This document shows positions 25,241 through 33,888 of a DNA stretch of 64,000 bases, in pieces. The notes under the pieces are model-generated. The model saw nothing but the letters and a program-made list of their open reading frames with translations, was not told the DNA's origin and made no database searches. The stretch's first letter is position 1. Every line of letters starts with the position of its first letter. This DNA is from Fen-1231 sp035286465 (GTDB lineage Bacteria > Gemmatimonadota > Gemmatimonadetes > Gemmatimonadales > Gemmatimonadaceae). The stretch covers positions 162,099 through 226,098 of the forward strand of contig DATEDF010000089.1 of assembly GCA_035286465.1 (NCBI GenBank), read 5' to 3'. The position numbers and the translations under genes were made by a program.

Positions 25241-26344
25241 CTACGGCGTCTTGGTCCGCAGGCTGTCGCGCAGCCAGACGACGAATCCACCCGGGGAGCG
25301 CGACTGGCGGATCGTCCAGCTGTCTCGTCTCGCGGAGGTCTCCCCGCCGCACCGCAGCGCCATCGTGCCGGACCAATCGCTCCCAGAGGGATAGTACTCG
25401 ACCGCCTCGACCTGGTCCGCGAAGATCGTCGTGAGCGCTCCGATGCTGAGTCGGTCGCCGTTGACCAGGATGCAGCCTGGCCCGCACCAAGCTCGCGTGG
25501 GCCTGAGCCCCAGCCGGGTTCCCGTCGGCGTATGGGGGAGCGCGTCACAGAGCGATGCCCTGCCCTGCGCGTCCAGCTCCTCGCGCGAGATCACTCCGGC
25601 GCCTGTCTCCTTCCACCGCATGCGCGCTTCGAGGTCTCGATACACGAACGTGTCCCGGCCGAAGCCGCTCCGCTCCACCACCTCCGCGGCCGGGAGAGTC
25701 TGCGCGATGCGCGACATCCGGAGCGTGTCCTCGCGCGCGGCCACGAGGCGCAGCGTGGTGAGCACGGGCCGATAGCCGAGTTTGCGGAGCCGCAGCATGA
25801 GCGTGCCCGCCTTCTCGGCGCGCACACGGAACCGGCCCGCACTGTCCGTGCGAATCTGGCCGCTGCTGCCCGGTACCACCACCTGCGCGTCGAGAACCGG
25901 CTGGGCGAAATCGTCGAGAACGACGGCGGAGTACGAAAGGCCCCTCGCTCGCTCCGCGATGCGCACGGAGTCGAGGAGCTGCGGGATCGCCGAGAGCGTG
26001 ATCACCGGGCGGATTGTGCGATCAGTGACGTCCACCGCGATCGTCGCGGGTTGATAGCCAAGGCGCCGGACGTCGAGCCGGTGAGTGCCGGGAGGTAGCT
26101 GTCGGAAGACGAAGCGCCCGTCCAGCTCGCTCTGCGCGCGACGCGCACTCGAATCGAGCGTGATGCGCGCGCCGCCGATCGGTCGCCCGCTCACGTCCAC
26201 GACGCGGCCTTCGATGCTGCCTGCGCCCTGCGCACGAGCGCGAGTCGCGATGCCGGCGAGCGCCGCACCGCAGACCAGAACAGCCGCGACGGTGCACGCG
26301 ATCGCGCGAATGATAGCGCCCCTCGAGTTCGCCCGCTTCGTCAC
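25241..26344 (-). CDS. secreted carboxypeptidase-regulatory-like / plug-like protein
   Basis: 367 residues with an N-terminal signal (about 10-38, AVLVCGAALAGIATRARAQ). A carboxypeptidase-regulatory-like domain follows (about 42-120; EGRVVDVSGRPIGGARITLD, with GRFVFRQLPPG), then a second related domain (about 145-215), then a region resembling a TonB-receptor plug (VNGDRLSIGALTTIFADQVEAVEYYP). There is no beta-barrel, so it is not a full receptor. The GTG start overlaps the paaZ stop as GTGA. Such 'CarboxypepD_reg plus plug' proteins are common in Gemmatimonadota and Bacteroidota; role unknown. Confidence 0.72.
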   Translation of the reverse strand: MTKRANSRGAIIRAIACTVAAVLVCGAALAGIATRARAQGAGSIEGRVVDVSGRPIGGARITLDSSARRAQSELDGRFVFRQLPPGTHRLDVRRLGYQPATIAVDVTDRTIRPVITLSAIPQLLDSVRIAERARGLSYSAVVLDDFAQPVLDAQVVVPGSSGQIRTDSAGRFRVRAEKAGTLMLRLRKLGYRPVLTTLRLVAAREDTLRMSRIAQTLPAAEVVERSGFGRDTFVYRDLEARMRWKETGAGVISREELDAQGRASLCDALPHTPTGTRLGLRPTRAWCGPGCILVNGDRLSIGALTTIFADQVEAVEYYPSGSDWSGTMALRCGGETSARRDSWTIRQSRSPGGFVVWLRDSLRTKTP

Positions 26345-28398
26345 CGACGTCGTCGCACCAGCGTCAAAATCGTGTACACCGCCACCGCCTCGCCGTGCTG
26401 GTTCTTCACTTCCACGTCCCACGCGACGACGCCCTGCGGAATCCCTCCTTCCGGCGTTTCCTTGGCGGTCTTCTGCTTGACCGTGAGCCGCACCTGGATC
26501 GTGTCGCCCGGATAGACCGGCTTTACGAAGCGCAGGTTCTCGAGCCCGTAGTTCGCCATCACCGGCCCGAGCGAGGGATCCACGAAGAGTCCCGCCGCCG
26601 CCGACACGATGAAGTACCCGTGCGCCACGCGTCGCTCGAACACGCCGTGCGCGCGGGCGGCCTCGTCGTCCATGTGCGCGTAGAACCGGTCGCCGGAGAG
26701 CGCGGCGAACTTCTCGACGTCCTCGAGCGTGATGGTGCGCGTGCCGGTCACGAGGGTGTCGCCGACCTCGAGTTCCTCGAAGTGCCGGCGGAACGGGTGC
26801 GCTCCGCCGGTCTTCTGCGCGGCGCCCGTGATGAACTCGCGCACGATGCCGGTGAGCGCGGTGGGCGACCCCTGGAGCGCCGTCCGCTGCATGTAATGGA
26901 GGACGCCGCGCACGCCGCCCATCTCCTCGCCGCCGCCGGCGCGCCCGGGGCCCCCGTGCACGAGGTTCGGCAGCGGCGAGCCGTGCCCCGTGCTCTCCTT
27001 CGCGCTCGTGCGGTCGAGCACGAGGATGCGGCCGTGATAGGGCGCGACGCCGAGCACCACGTCGCGCGCGACCTTCGCGTCGGCCGTAAAGAGCGAGCCG
27101 CAGAGACTCCCGCGGCCGCGCTTCGCCAGCTCGATGGCGTCGTCCACCGTGTCGTAGGGCATCACGGTGTTCACTGGGCCGAACGCCTCGACGTCGTGCG
27201 GCTCGGTGAACTTGAACGGCTGGTCGCACGCGAAGAGCATCGTCGGGAAGAAGGCGCCCTTCTCGCGATCGGCACCGACGACGGTGAAGTCGTCGAGATG
27301 GCCGAAGACGAGCTCGCCCGCCGCGAGCAGCTTCGCCGCGTTCTCGCTCACATCGCGCACCTGCGCCTTGCTCGCCAGCGGGCCCATCCGCACGCCCTCG
27401 ACGCCCGGATCGCCGATCGTCACCGTCTCGAGGCGCTTCCGGAGCGCCTTGATCGCGTCCTCTTCCATCCCGCGCGGCACGATTGTGCGGCGGATCGCGG
27501 TGCACTTCTGCCCCGCCTTCACCGTCATCTCGCGGACGACCTCCCTGACGAAGAGGTCGAACTCCTCCGTGCCCGGCGCCGCGTCGGGCCCGAGGATCGA
27601 GCAGTTGAGCGAATCGGCCTCGGCGTTGAAGCGCACCGCGTTCGCGGCGATCGCGGGCGTCGCCTTGAGCATCCGGGCGGTGGTGGCCGAGCCGGTGAGG
27701 GCGACGGCGTCCTGCCCGCCGAGGTGCGAGAGGAGGTCGCCCGCGCCGCCGCAGATGAGCTGGAGCGCGCCGTCGGGGAGGATCCCGGACTCCACCATCG
27801 TGCGCACCATCGCCTCGGTGAGGTACGACGTGACCGTCGCCGGCTTGACGATCGCCGGGACGCCCGCGAGCCAGGTGGGCGCGAGCTTCTCGAGCATCCC
27901 CCAGCACGGGAAGTTGAAGGCGTTGATGTGCACCGCGACGCCTTCGAGCGGCACGCAGACGTGCCGGCCGACGAAGGTGCCGCCCTTGGAGAGCGGCTCC
28001 GTGGGCCCCTCCACGTAGAACGTCTCGTTCGGGAACTCGCGGCGGGCGCGGCTCGAGTACGAGAAGAAGGTGCCGATGCCGCCCTCGATGTCTATCCAGC
28101 TATCGGCCTTCGTCGCGCCGGTGGCCGCGGAGATGGCGTAGAAGCGATCCTTGCGCTCCATCAGGTACTTCGCCATCGCCTTGAGCATCAGCGCGCGCTG
28201 GTGGAAGGTCATCGCGCGGAGCTTCGGCCCGCCGACCGTGCGGGCGTACTCCGTCATCGCCTTGAAGTCGAGCCCTTCGCTCGACGCCTCGGCGACCTTT
28301 TCGCCGGTCACGGCGTGGAAGAGGTCGGTGCCCGGTCCCGTGCCCGTGACCCACGCGCCCAGTGCGTAGCTCTGCAATCGCATCGAAGGAGCCGCCAT
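26341..28398 (-). CDS. paaZ: PaaZ, ring-opening oxepin-CoA hydrolase / aldehyde dehydrogenase
   Basis: 685 residues. The N-terminal aldehyde dehydrogenase domain (about 1-515) has the catalytic Cys in AGQKCTAIRR and Glu in FNAEADSLN. The C-terminal MaoC-like hot-dog domain (about 530-680) opens the oxepin-CoA ring. In phenylacetate breakdown PaaZ hydrolyses the ring and oxidises the aldehyde. It stands apart from paaABCD (about 23 kb away) and from paaJHG. Start ATG at 28398. A 9-base repeat array lies just upstream. Confidence 0.94.
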   Translation of the reverse strand: MAAPSMRLQSYALGAWVTGTGPGTDLFHAVTGEKVAEASSEGLDFKAMTEYARTVGGPKLRAMTFHQRALMLKAMAKYLMERKDRFYAISAATGATKADSWIDIEGGIGTFFSYSSRARREFPNETFYVEGPTEPLSKGGTFVGRHVCVPLEGVAVHINAFNFPCWGMLEKLAPTWLAGVPAIVKPATVTSYLTEAMVRTMVESGILPDGALQLICGGAGDLLSHLGGQDAVALTGSATTARMLKATPAIAANAVRFNAEADSLNCSILGPDAAPGTEEFDLFVREVVREMTVKAGQKCTAIRRTIVPRGMEEDAIKALRKRLETVTIGDPGVEGVRMGPLASKAQVRDVSENAAKLLAAGELVFGHLDDFTVVGADREKGAFFPTMLFACDQPFKFTEPHDVEAFGPVNTVMPYDTVDDAIELAKRGRGSLCGSLFTADAKVARDVVLGVAPYHGRILVLDRTSAKESTGHGSPLPNLVHGGPGRAGGGEEMGGVRGVLHYMQRTALQGSPTALTGIVREFITGAAQKTGGAHPFRRHFEELEVGDTLVTGTRTITLEDVEKFAALSGDRFYAHMDDEAARAHGVFERRVAHGYFIVSAAAGLFVDPSLGPVMANYGLENLRFVKPVYPGDTIQVRLTVKQKTAKETPEGGIPQGVVAWDVEVKNQHGEAVAVYTILTLVRRRR

Positions 28399-28421
28399 TG
28401 AAGGAGTCCTACCCGGCGCTG

Positions 28422-28466
28422 TTCACCACAGAACACGCAGAGCACACAGAGCACACAGAACCGACA
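28422..28466 (+). repeat. five-unit 9-base array with hairpin
   Basis: Five 9-base units in phase (type GAGCACACA), between the divergent paaZ and capA-like genes. Unit GAGCACACAG (28449-28458) also pairs perfectly with CTGTGTGCTC (28474-28483) across a 15-base loop, so the array can fold into a 10-bp hairpin. Confidence 0.75.
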
Positions 28467-28606
28467 CGATAACCTGTGTGCTCGGTCTGGAAAGTATCTC
28501 GCCCGCGGCCGGCACGCGGAGGACTAGACGCCGCGCGAGCGCACGCTGGCCCGCCGCGCGCGGCGACGCTAACCTACGAGGCAACCCCTCCGTGAGGGAC
28601 GTCCAG

Positions 28607-29974
28607 ATGTCGAATGCTCTCCGGCGCGCCATCGTCGCGCTGTCGTTCGGATTGAGCGCGAGCTCGCTCGCGCCCGCGCAGCAACCGGGGCGCCCCGCGG
28701 CACCCGGGCGGCCGTTCACGATGGCGCTCGTGGGCGACGCGCTCATCACGCGGCCGCTGGCGCCGTACCGGGAGCCCGAGTTTCTCCGGATGCTGGATCT
28801 CCTGCGCGGCGCCGACGCGGCGTTCGCGAACCTCGAGATGCTCTTTCACGACTACGAACCCTCCCCGATGTACCAGAGCGGCGGCACGTGGATGCGGGCC
28901 GAACCGGCACTGGCGAAGGAGCTGGCGTGGGCGGGCATTGACGTGGTCGGGATGGCCAACAATCACACCGGCGACTACGGTCCCGAGGGCGCGCGGCTGA
29001 CGCGCAAGTACGTCGCCGAGGCCGGCCTCGTCGGCGCGGGCACGGGCGAGAACCTGTACGAGGCGCGTGAGGCGCGGTTCTTCGATGCGGCCAACGGCCG
29101 GGTCGCGCTGATCTCGGTCGCCTCGACCTTTCCCGAGCATTCCGCGGCCTCGAAGCCGCGCGGCGCGGTGCGCGGGCGCCCCGGGCTCAGTCCGCTCCGG
29201 TTCACCTCACAGCGCGTCGTCACGCGCGAGCAGCTCGAGCAGCTTCGCGCGGCATTGCGGAACACGGGTCTCAACGTGCCCGCCTCGGGAAACACCCTGA
29301 GCATCGCGCAGACGCGGTTCGCGGTGGGCGAGACGCCCGGCGTGCGCACCACGCCGGATCCGCAGGACCTCGCCGAGATCGCCGCCGTCGTCCGCGACGC
29401 GTCACGGCTCGCCGATTACGTCGTCGTGAGCATGCACGCGCACGAGGGCGGGGCACGGAGCTCCGAGCCGGCGGAGTTCCTCGTGACCTTCGCGCGCGCG
29501 ATGATTGACGCCGGCGCGCACGTGTTCGTCGGCCACGGGCCGCACGTCCTGCGCGGCATCGAGATCTACAAAGGGAAGCCGATCTTCTACAGTCTCGGCG
29601 ATTTCATCTTCCAGAACGAAACGGTGCTGCGGTTGCCGTACGACTCGTATGCCCCGTACAACCTCGGCGACACGAGTTTCATCGCCGATTTCAACGACGC
29701 GCGCTACAGCAACGACACGCGGGGATTCCCCGCGCAGCGCGAGATCTGGGAGTCGGTCGTGGCGCGAGCCCAATGGCACGGGAAGGAGCTCGTCGGGCTC
29801 GAGTTGCATCCGATCACGCTCGGCTTCGGCCTCCCGCGCACGGAACGCGGACGCCCGATGCTCGCCGGCGCCCAGTTGGGCCAGAAGATCGTGAACGATC
29901 TGATCGAACGGTCGAAGGCTTGGGGCACCGTGATCGAGTGGCGCGACGGCGTGGGGGTGGTGCGCGTGAAGTAG
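28607..29974 (+). CDS. CapA family (poly-gamma-glutamate synthesis-type) protein
   Basis: 455 residues. Signal-peptide-like N-terminus (about 1-24, ending APAQ). The CapA metallophosphoesterase-like fold is shown by FTMALVGDALI, DVVGMANNHTGDYG, VSMHAHEGG and VGHGPHVLRGIEIYKGKPIFYSLGDFIFQ (each a separate conserved block). Family members act in exopolymer or cell-envelope metabolism, with enzymatic role often unproven. ATG at 28607 has GAGGGA 8 bases upstream. The frame is open to 28478 without a ribosome site. Confidence 0.88.
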   Translation: MSNALRRAIVALSFGLSASSLAPAQQPGRPAAPGRPFTMALVGDALITRPLAPYREPEFLRMLDLLRGADAAFANLEMLFHDYEPSPMYQSGGTWMRAEPALAKELAWAGIDVVGMANNHTGDYGPEGARLTRKYVAEAGLVGAGTGENLYEAREARFFDAANGRVALISVASTFPEHSAASKPRGAVRGRPGLSPLRFTSQRVVTREQLEQLRAALRNTGLNVPASGNTLSIAQTRFAVGETPGVRTTPDPQDLAEIAAVVRDASRLADYVVVSMHAHEGGARSSEPAEFLVTFARAMIDAGAHVFVGHGPHVLRGIEIYKGKPIFYSLGDFIFQNETVLRLPYDSYAPYNLGDTSFIADFNDARYSNDTRGFPAQREIWESVVARAQWHGKELVGLELHPITLGFGLPRTERGRPMLAGAQLGQKIVNDLIERSKAWGTVIEWRDGVGVVRVK

Positions 29975-30006
29975 CGTTGCGCGCTCCATCGCCGGTCAGG
30001 CTCTCA

Positions 30007-31254
30007 TCACGCGCGCTCCAGGACCATCGCGAACCCCTGCCCCACGCCGATGCACATCGTGCAGAGCGCGTAGCGCTTCTTGGTGAGCGCCAACTCGCGC
30101 ACGGCCGTGAGCGCGAGCCGCGCGCCGCTCATGCCGAGCGGGTGCCCCAGCGCGATCGCGCCGCCGTTCGGGTTCACGCGCGGATCATCGTCGGCGAGGC
30201 CAAGCTCGCGCAGACAGGCGAGCGACTGCGCCGCGAAGGCCTCGTTCAGCTCGATCACCTCCATCTGCTCGAGCGTGAGTCCCGCGAGCTGCAGCACGCG
30301 GTGCGTGGCGGGCACGGGGCCCATCCCCATCAGGCGCGGCTCGACGCCGGCCGCCGCGGCAGCCACGACGCGCGCCACGGGCGTGAGCTGCATCTCCTTC
30401 ACGCCGCGCGTCGAGGCGAGAAGGAGCGCCGCGGCGCCGTCGTTCAGCCCCGAGGAGTTGCCGGCGGTCACCGAGCCGCCGCCGTCGGTGCGGAACGCCG
30501 GCCTGAGCTTCGCGAGCGCCTCGAGCGACGTGTCGGGCCGGATGAACTCGTCGTGCTCGACGCGCTTCGGATCGCCCTTTTTCTGCGGAATCTCGACCGC
30601 GACAATCTCCGCGGCGAGGCGTCCGCTCGCGCGCGCCGCGGCCGCCTTCTTCTGCGAGCGGAGCGCGAAGGCATCCTGGTCCGCGCGCGTCACGCCGTAC
30701 TGCGTCGCGACGTTCTCGGCCGTCTCGCCCATCGAATCGGTGCCGTACTTCGCCTTCATCGCCGGGTTCACGAAGCGCCAGCCGATGCTCGTGTCGTAGA
30801 GCTGCATGTCGCGCGCGAAGGGGGTCGCGCCCTTGGAGAGCGCATACGGCGCGCGCGTCATGCTCTCCACGCCGCCGGCGACGTAGAGGTCGCCCTCGCC
30901 CACCTTGATGCCGCGCGCGGCGCTCGCGACGGCGGAGAGCCCGGAGGCGCAGAGCCGATTGACGGTCTCGCCCGGCACGCTGACAGGCACGCCGGCGAGC
31001 AGCAACGCCATCCGCGCGACGTTGCGGTTGTCCTCCCCGGCCTGATTGGCGCAGCCGAGGATGACGTCCGCGAGGCGCGACGGATCGGCCGACGCGTTCC
31101 GCGCGAGGACCGTCCGGATGACGTGGGCGGCGAGATCGTCGGAGCGCACCTCGCTCAGGGCGCCGCCGAGGTTGCCGATGGGGGTGCGGATGCCATCCAC
31201 GATGAAGGCGTCCGTGAGGCGCGCAGGATTGTGACCCACGGTTGGCAACGTCAC
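30007..31254 (-). CDS. paaJ: acetyl-CoA acyltransferase (3-oxoadipyl-CoA thiolase type)
   Basis: 415-residue thiolase. The acylated Cys is in NRLCASGLSA, the general base His in GGAIALGHPLGMSGAR and the second Cys in TMCIGVGQG. Context with paaH and paaG points to cleavage of 3-oxoadipyl-CoA or 2,3-didehydroadipyl-CoA products to acetyl-CoA and succinyl-CoA, the last step of phenylacetate breakdown. The GTG at 31252-31254 overlaps the paaH stop as GTGA. The capA-like gene ends 32 bases away in the other direction. Confidence 0.92.
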   Translation of the reverse strand: MTLPTVGHNPARLTDAFIVDGIRTPIGNLGGALSEVRSDDLAAHVIRTVLARNASADPSRLADVILGCANQAGEDNRNVARMALLLAGVPVSVPGETVNRLCASGLSAVASAARGIKVGEGDLYVAGGVESMTRAPYALSKGATPFARDMQLYDTSIGWRFVNPAMKAKYGTDSMGETAENVATQYGVTRADQDAFALRSQKKAAAARASGRLAAEIVAVEIPQKKGDPKRVEHDEFIRPDTSLEALAKLRPAFRTDGGGSVTAGNSSGLNDGAAALLLASTRGVKEMQLTPVARVVAAAAAGVEPRLMGMGPVPATHRVLQLAGLTLEQMEVIELNEAFAAQSLACLRELGLADDDPRVNPNGGAIALGHPLGMSGARLALTAVRELALTKKRYALCTMCIGVGQGFAMVLERA

Positions 31255-32450
31255 GCGAGAATCCTCCCGTTCGTTTTCGACAATCGGCGAAGGAGCACGC
31301 TCGGGCGGTACCGGTCCTCGCCGTATTCCACCTGGAGCGCCTCGAGGCGGGCGCAGACCGTGCCCGCGCCGATCTCGTCGCCCCACGCGAGGAGCCCCTT
31401 CGGGTAGTTCACGCCCTTCGTCATCGCGACCTCGATGTCCTCCGCGGAGGCGACGCGCAAGTGCAGTGCCTCCACGGCCTCGTTGACGAGCATCGCGAGC
31501 ACGCGGTCGAGCACGCGCGCGCCGAGCGCGCGATCGGTGCGCGGCGCGGGCGGCTCGGCGCCGTCGCGATAGTCGTACCAGCCGCGCCGCGTCTTGCGGC
31601 CGAGCCGTCCCGCCTCGACGAGCCGGCGCTGCGTGAGCGCGGGCCGGTAGCGCGGGTCGTAGAACATCGCCTCGAAGATCGAGACGCTGACGGCGTAGTT
31701 CACGTCGTTGCCGATGAAGTCCATCAGCTCGAAGGGGCCCATCCTGAACCCGCCCAGCTCGCGCATCGCCCAGTCAATCGTGGCGCAATCGGCGATCCCC
31801 TCCTCGAGCAGGCGCAACGCCTCGCCGTAGAAGGGACGCGCGATGCGATTCACGATGAAGCCCGGCGTGTCGGCGGCCACGACGGTGGTCTTTCCCCACG
31901 CGCCCAGCAGCGCACGGACGCCGGAGACGACGAGCGGGTCCGTCGTGAGCGCGGGCACGACCTCCACGAGCGGCATCACCGGCGCGGGATTGAAGAAGTG
32001 GATGCCGACGACGCGCTCCGGGTGCTTGCACGCCCCGCCGATCGCGGCCACCGCGAGCGACGAGGTGTTGGTGGCGAGCACCGCGTCGGCGGCGACGAGG
32101 CGCTCGAGCGTCGCGAAGAGCGCCTGCTTGGCGGCGAGCCGCTCGATGATGGCCTCGATGACGAGCCCGCACGGGGCGAACTGTTCCGACTGGCCCGCGC
32201 CGATCCCGGCCACATAGTGGATCCGCGCGAGCGCGGCGTCGGCCTCCGCCTGCGTGAGCCGCGCCTTCTCGACCTCGCGCGCCAACGCCAGGACGTGCGC
32301 ATCGCGGGCGCGCTCGACGGCGGACCCGCTCTGGTCCGCCAGGATCACCGGGTGGGCGTGCACCGCCGCCACCTGCGCGATGCCGACGCCCATCGCGCCG
32401 GCGCCCACCACGCCGATCGTCTTCCCGGAGGCGTCCGCGCCCAGGGGCAT
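31251..32450 (-). CDS. paaH: 3-hydroxyacyl-CoA dehydrogenase (PaaH-like)
   Basis: 399 residues. NAD-binding N-terminus IGVVGAGAMGVGIAQVAA, catalytic region VLATNTSSLAV and GIHFFNPAPVM with the conserved His, then a duplicated C-terminal domain of which the second copy is partial (about 300-395). That fits the PaaH/HbdA-type enzyme that oxidises 3-hydroxyadipyl-CoA to 3-oxoadipyl-CoA. It is shorter than E. coli PaaH, which has a full second domain. Located between paaG and paaJ, in pathway order. Confidence 0.92.
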   Translation of the reverse strand: MPLGADASGKTIGVVGAGAMGVGIAQVAAVHAHPVILADQSGSAVERARDAHVLALAREVEKARLTQAEADAALARIHYVAGIGAGQSEQFAPCGLVIEAIIERLAAKQALFATLERLVAADAVLATNTSSLAVAAIGGACKHPERVVGIHFFNPAPVMPLVEVVPALTTDPLVVSGVRALLGAWGKTTVVAADTPGFIVNRIARPFYGEALRLLEEGIADCATIDWAMRELGGFRMGPFELMDFIGNDVNYAVSVSIFEAMFYDPRYRPALTQRRLVEAGRLGRKTRRGWYDYRDGAEPPAPRTDRALGARVLDRVLAMLVNEAVEALHLRVASAEDIEVAMTKGVNYPKGLLAWGDEIGAGTVCARLEALQVEYGEDRYRPSVLLRRLSKTNGRILA

Positions 32451-32456
32451 CGTTCG

Positions 32457-33245
32457 CTAGCGCCCCGTGAAGCCCGGCCGGCGTTTCTCGAGGAACGCCT
32501 TCACGCCTTCGGCGTAGTCGGCGGTCTTCCCCGCCTCGCGCTGCAGCTCCTCCTCCAACTGGAGCTGCGCATCGAGATCCACGCCCAGCGAGCTGTTGAA
32601 GCCACGCTTGATGAGGCCCAGCGCGCGCGTCGGCATCGCTGCGAGCTGCCGCGCCGCGGCGCGCGCCGTCTCGAGCAGCGACCCGGGCTCGCACACCCGG
32701 TAGATCAGCCCGAACTCGAGCGCCTGGGCCGCGGTGATCTTCTCCGCGAGCATCGTGAGCGCCGCCGCGCGCTGCAGGCCGGCCAGGCGCGGCAGGATGA
32801 AGGTGCCGCCACTGTCGGGAATCACGCCGAGCTTCGCGAACGACTGCACGAACGTGGCGTCCGTGGACGCGAAGGTGATGTCGCACGCGAAGGCGAGGTT
32901 CGCGCCCGCCCCGGCGGCGACCCCGTTCACCGCGCACACCACCGGCTTCTCGAGGGTGCGAATGGCGCGGATGAGCGGGTTCCAGCTCTCGCGTACGATG
33001 TCGCCCAGGTCGGGGAGGATGCCGTCCGTGGGCAGCGCCTCGGCGAGGTCCTGGCCGGCGCAGAAGCCGCGGCCGGCGCCCGTGAGGAGTACGGCCCGCA
33101 CCCCGGCGTCGGCGGCGAGCGCCGTGAAGCGCTCCGTGAGGGCACGCGCCATTGCCCGGGTGACGCTGTTGAGCACCTCCGGCCGGTTGAGCGTGAGCGT
33201 CGCCACGGCGTCCGCGGTGGTGCCTGTCACGAACTCGTCGGCCAT
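32457..33245 (-). CDS. paaG: enoyl-CoA hydratase/isomerase (PaaG)
   Basis: 262-residue crotonase fold protein. The oxyanion-hole segments are GRGFCAGQDLAE and NGVAAGAGANLAFACDI, and the active-site Asp in PDSGGTFILPRLAG is the residue typical of PaaG-type isomerases. PaaG turns ring-1,2-epoxyphenylacetyl-CoA into oxepin-CoA. First gene of the minus-strand paaGHJ operon. A -10-like TATCTT sits exactly 6 bases before the ATG, predicting a leaderless mRNA. Confidence 0.93.
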   Translation of the reverse strand: MADEFVTGTTADAVATLTLNRPEVLNSVTRAMARALTERFTALAADAGVRAVLLTGAGRGFCAGQDLAEALPTDGILPDLGDIVRESWNPLIRAIRTLEKPVVCAVNGVAAGAGANLAFACDITFASTDATFVQSFAKLGVIPDSGGTFILPRLAGLQRAAALTMLAEKITAAQALEFGLIYRVCEPGSLLETARAAARQLAAMPTRALGLIKRGFNSSLGVDLDAQLQLEEELQREAGKTADYAEGVKAFLEKRRPGFTGR

Positions 33246-33251
33246 GTGTGG

Positions 33252-33257
33252 AAGATA
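33252..33257 (-). promoter_or_regulatory. -10 element of paaG, predicted leaderless
   Basis: TATCTT on the minus strand is followed by 6 bases and then the paaG ATG, so the start of transcription would be at or next to the start codon. No clear -35. Confidence 0.5.
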
Positions 33258-33337
33258 CTGCGCGCGGTCGGTCCTCGGTCGTCGAGGGGCATCTCGGGGC
33301 GGTGGGCGCCCCGGACCGGGCGGGACCTCTCGCGGGG

Positions 33338-33392
33338 TATTAACGTTTGCCCAGCGTCAACCGTCCTTCCGACGCCGGTGTCAAAACACCGG
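33338..33392 (+). promoter_or_regulatory. promoter and leader hairpin of the gsp operon
   Basis: TATTAA (33338-33343) is the only -10-like site ahead of gspG. The predicted leader then contains a perfect hairpin CCGGTGT-CAAA-ACACCGG (33375-33392). There is no T tract after it, so it may affect mRNA stability or translation rather than terminate. In-frame GTG at 33378 lies inside the hairpin and is an unlikely start. Confidence 0.45.
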
Positions 33393-33419
33393 CCGCTCCT
33401 CTTCTCCCGGTTCCGTCAC

Positions 33420-33872
33420 ATGCGACGCTTCCGCCCCGCCCGGCGCTGCCGTGGGCGCCGTTCCGGCTTCACGCTCATCGAGATCCTGGTGGTGATCGTC
33501 GTGATCGCCATCCTGGCGACGCTCGTCGCGCCGAATGTCTTCCAGCACGTCGGCGCCGCGAAATCGGCGACCGCGAAGTCGCAGATCGAGATGCTCGGTG
33601 CCGCGCTCGACGCCTACCGCCTGGACAACGGGAGCTACCCCACCACGCAGCAGGGGCTCTCCGCGCTCTGGGAGAGGCCCGCCGTGGACCCGCCGGCGAA
33701 CTGGCGCGGCCCGTACCTCCGGAAGCCCGTGCCGCCCGATCCGTGGAACCAACCGTACCTGTATCTCTTTCCCGGCGAGCAGAACCCGCAGGGATACGAC
33801 CTCCTCTCCTACGGCGCCGACGGCAGGCCCGGCGGTGCGGGCGAGGATGCCGACCTGGTGAGCTGGAAGTAA
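33420..33872 (+). CDS. gspG: type II secretion major pseudopilin GspG
   Basis: 150 residues. Prepilin-type leader with RSGFTLIEILVVIVVIAILATLV; cleavage by the prepilin peptidase after Gly and Glu at +5 as expected. The C-terminus carries the GspG calcium/assembly region: YPTTQQGLSALWERP, WGGPYL-type (here WRGPYLRKPVPPDPWNQPY) and LLSYGADGRPGGAGEDADL. It forms the periplasmic pseudopilus. First gene of the eleven-gene operon. Confidence 0.96.
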   Translation: MRRFRPARRCRGRRSGFTLIEILVVIVVIAILATLVAPNVFQHVGAAKSATAKSQIEMLGAALDAYRLDNGSYPTTQQGLSALWERPAVDPPANWRGPYLRKPVPPDPWNQPYLYLFPGEQNPQGYDLLSYGADGRPGGAGEDADLVSWK

Positions 33873-33888
33873 CCGCCCCGCCCCCGCC

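Noticed and set aside
26395..28401. Plus-strand 668-codon ORF
   Set aside because: Mirror of paaZ; no recognisable fold.
33378..33380. GTG as the gspG start
   Set aside because: Inside a perfect hairpin and would add residues before the prepilin leader.
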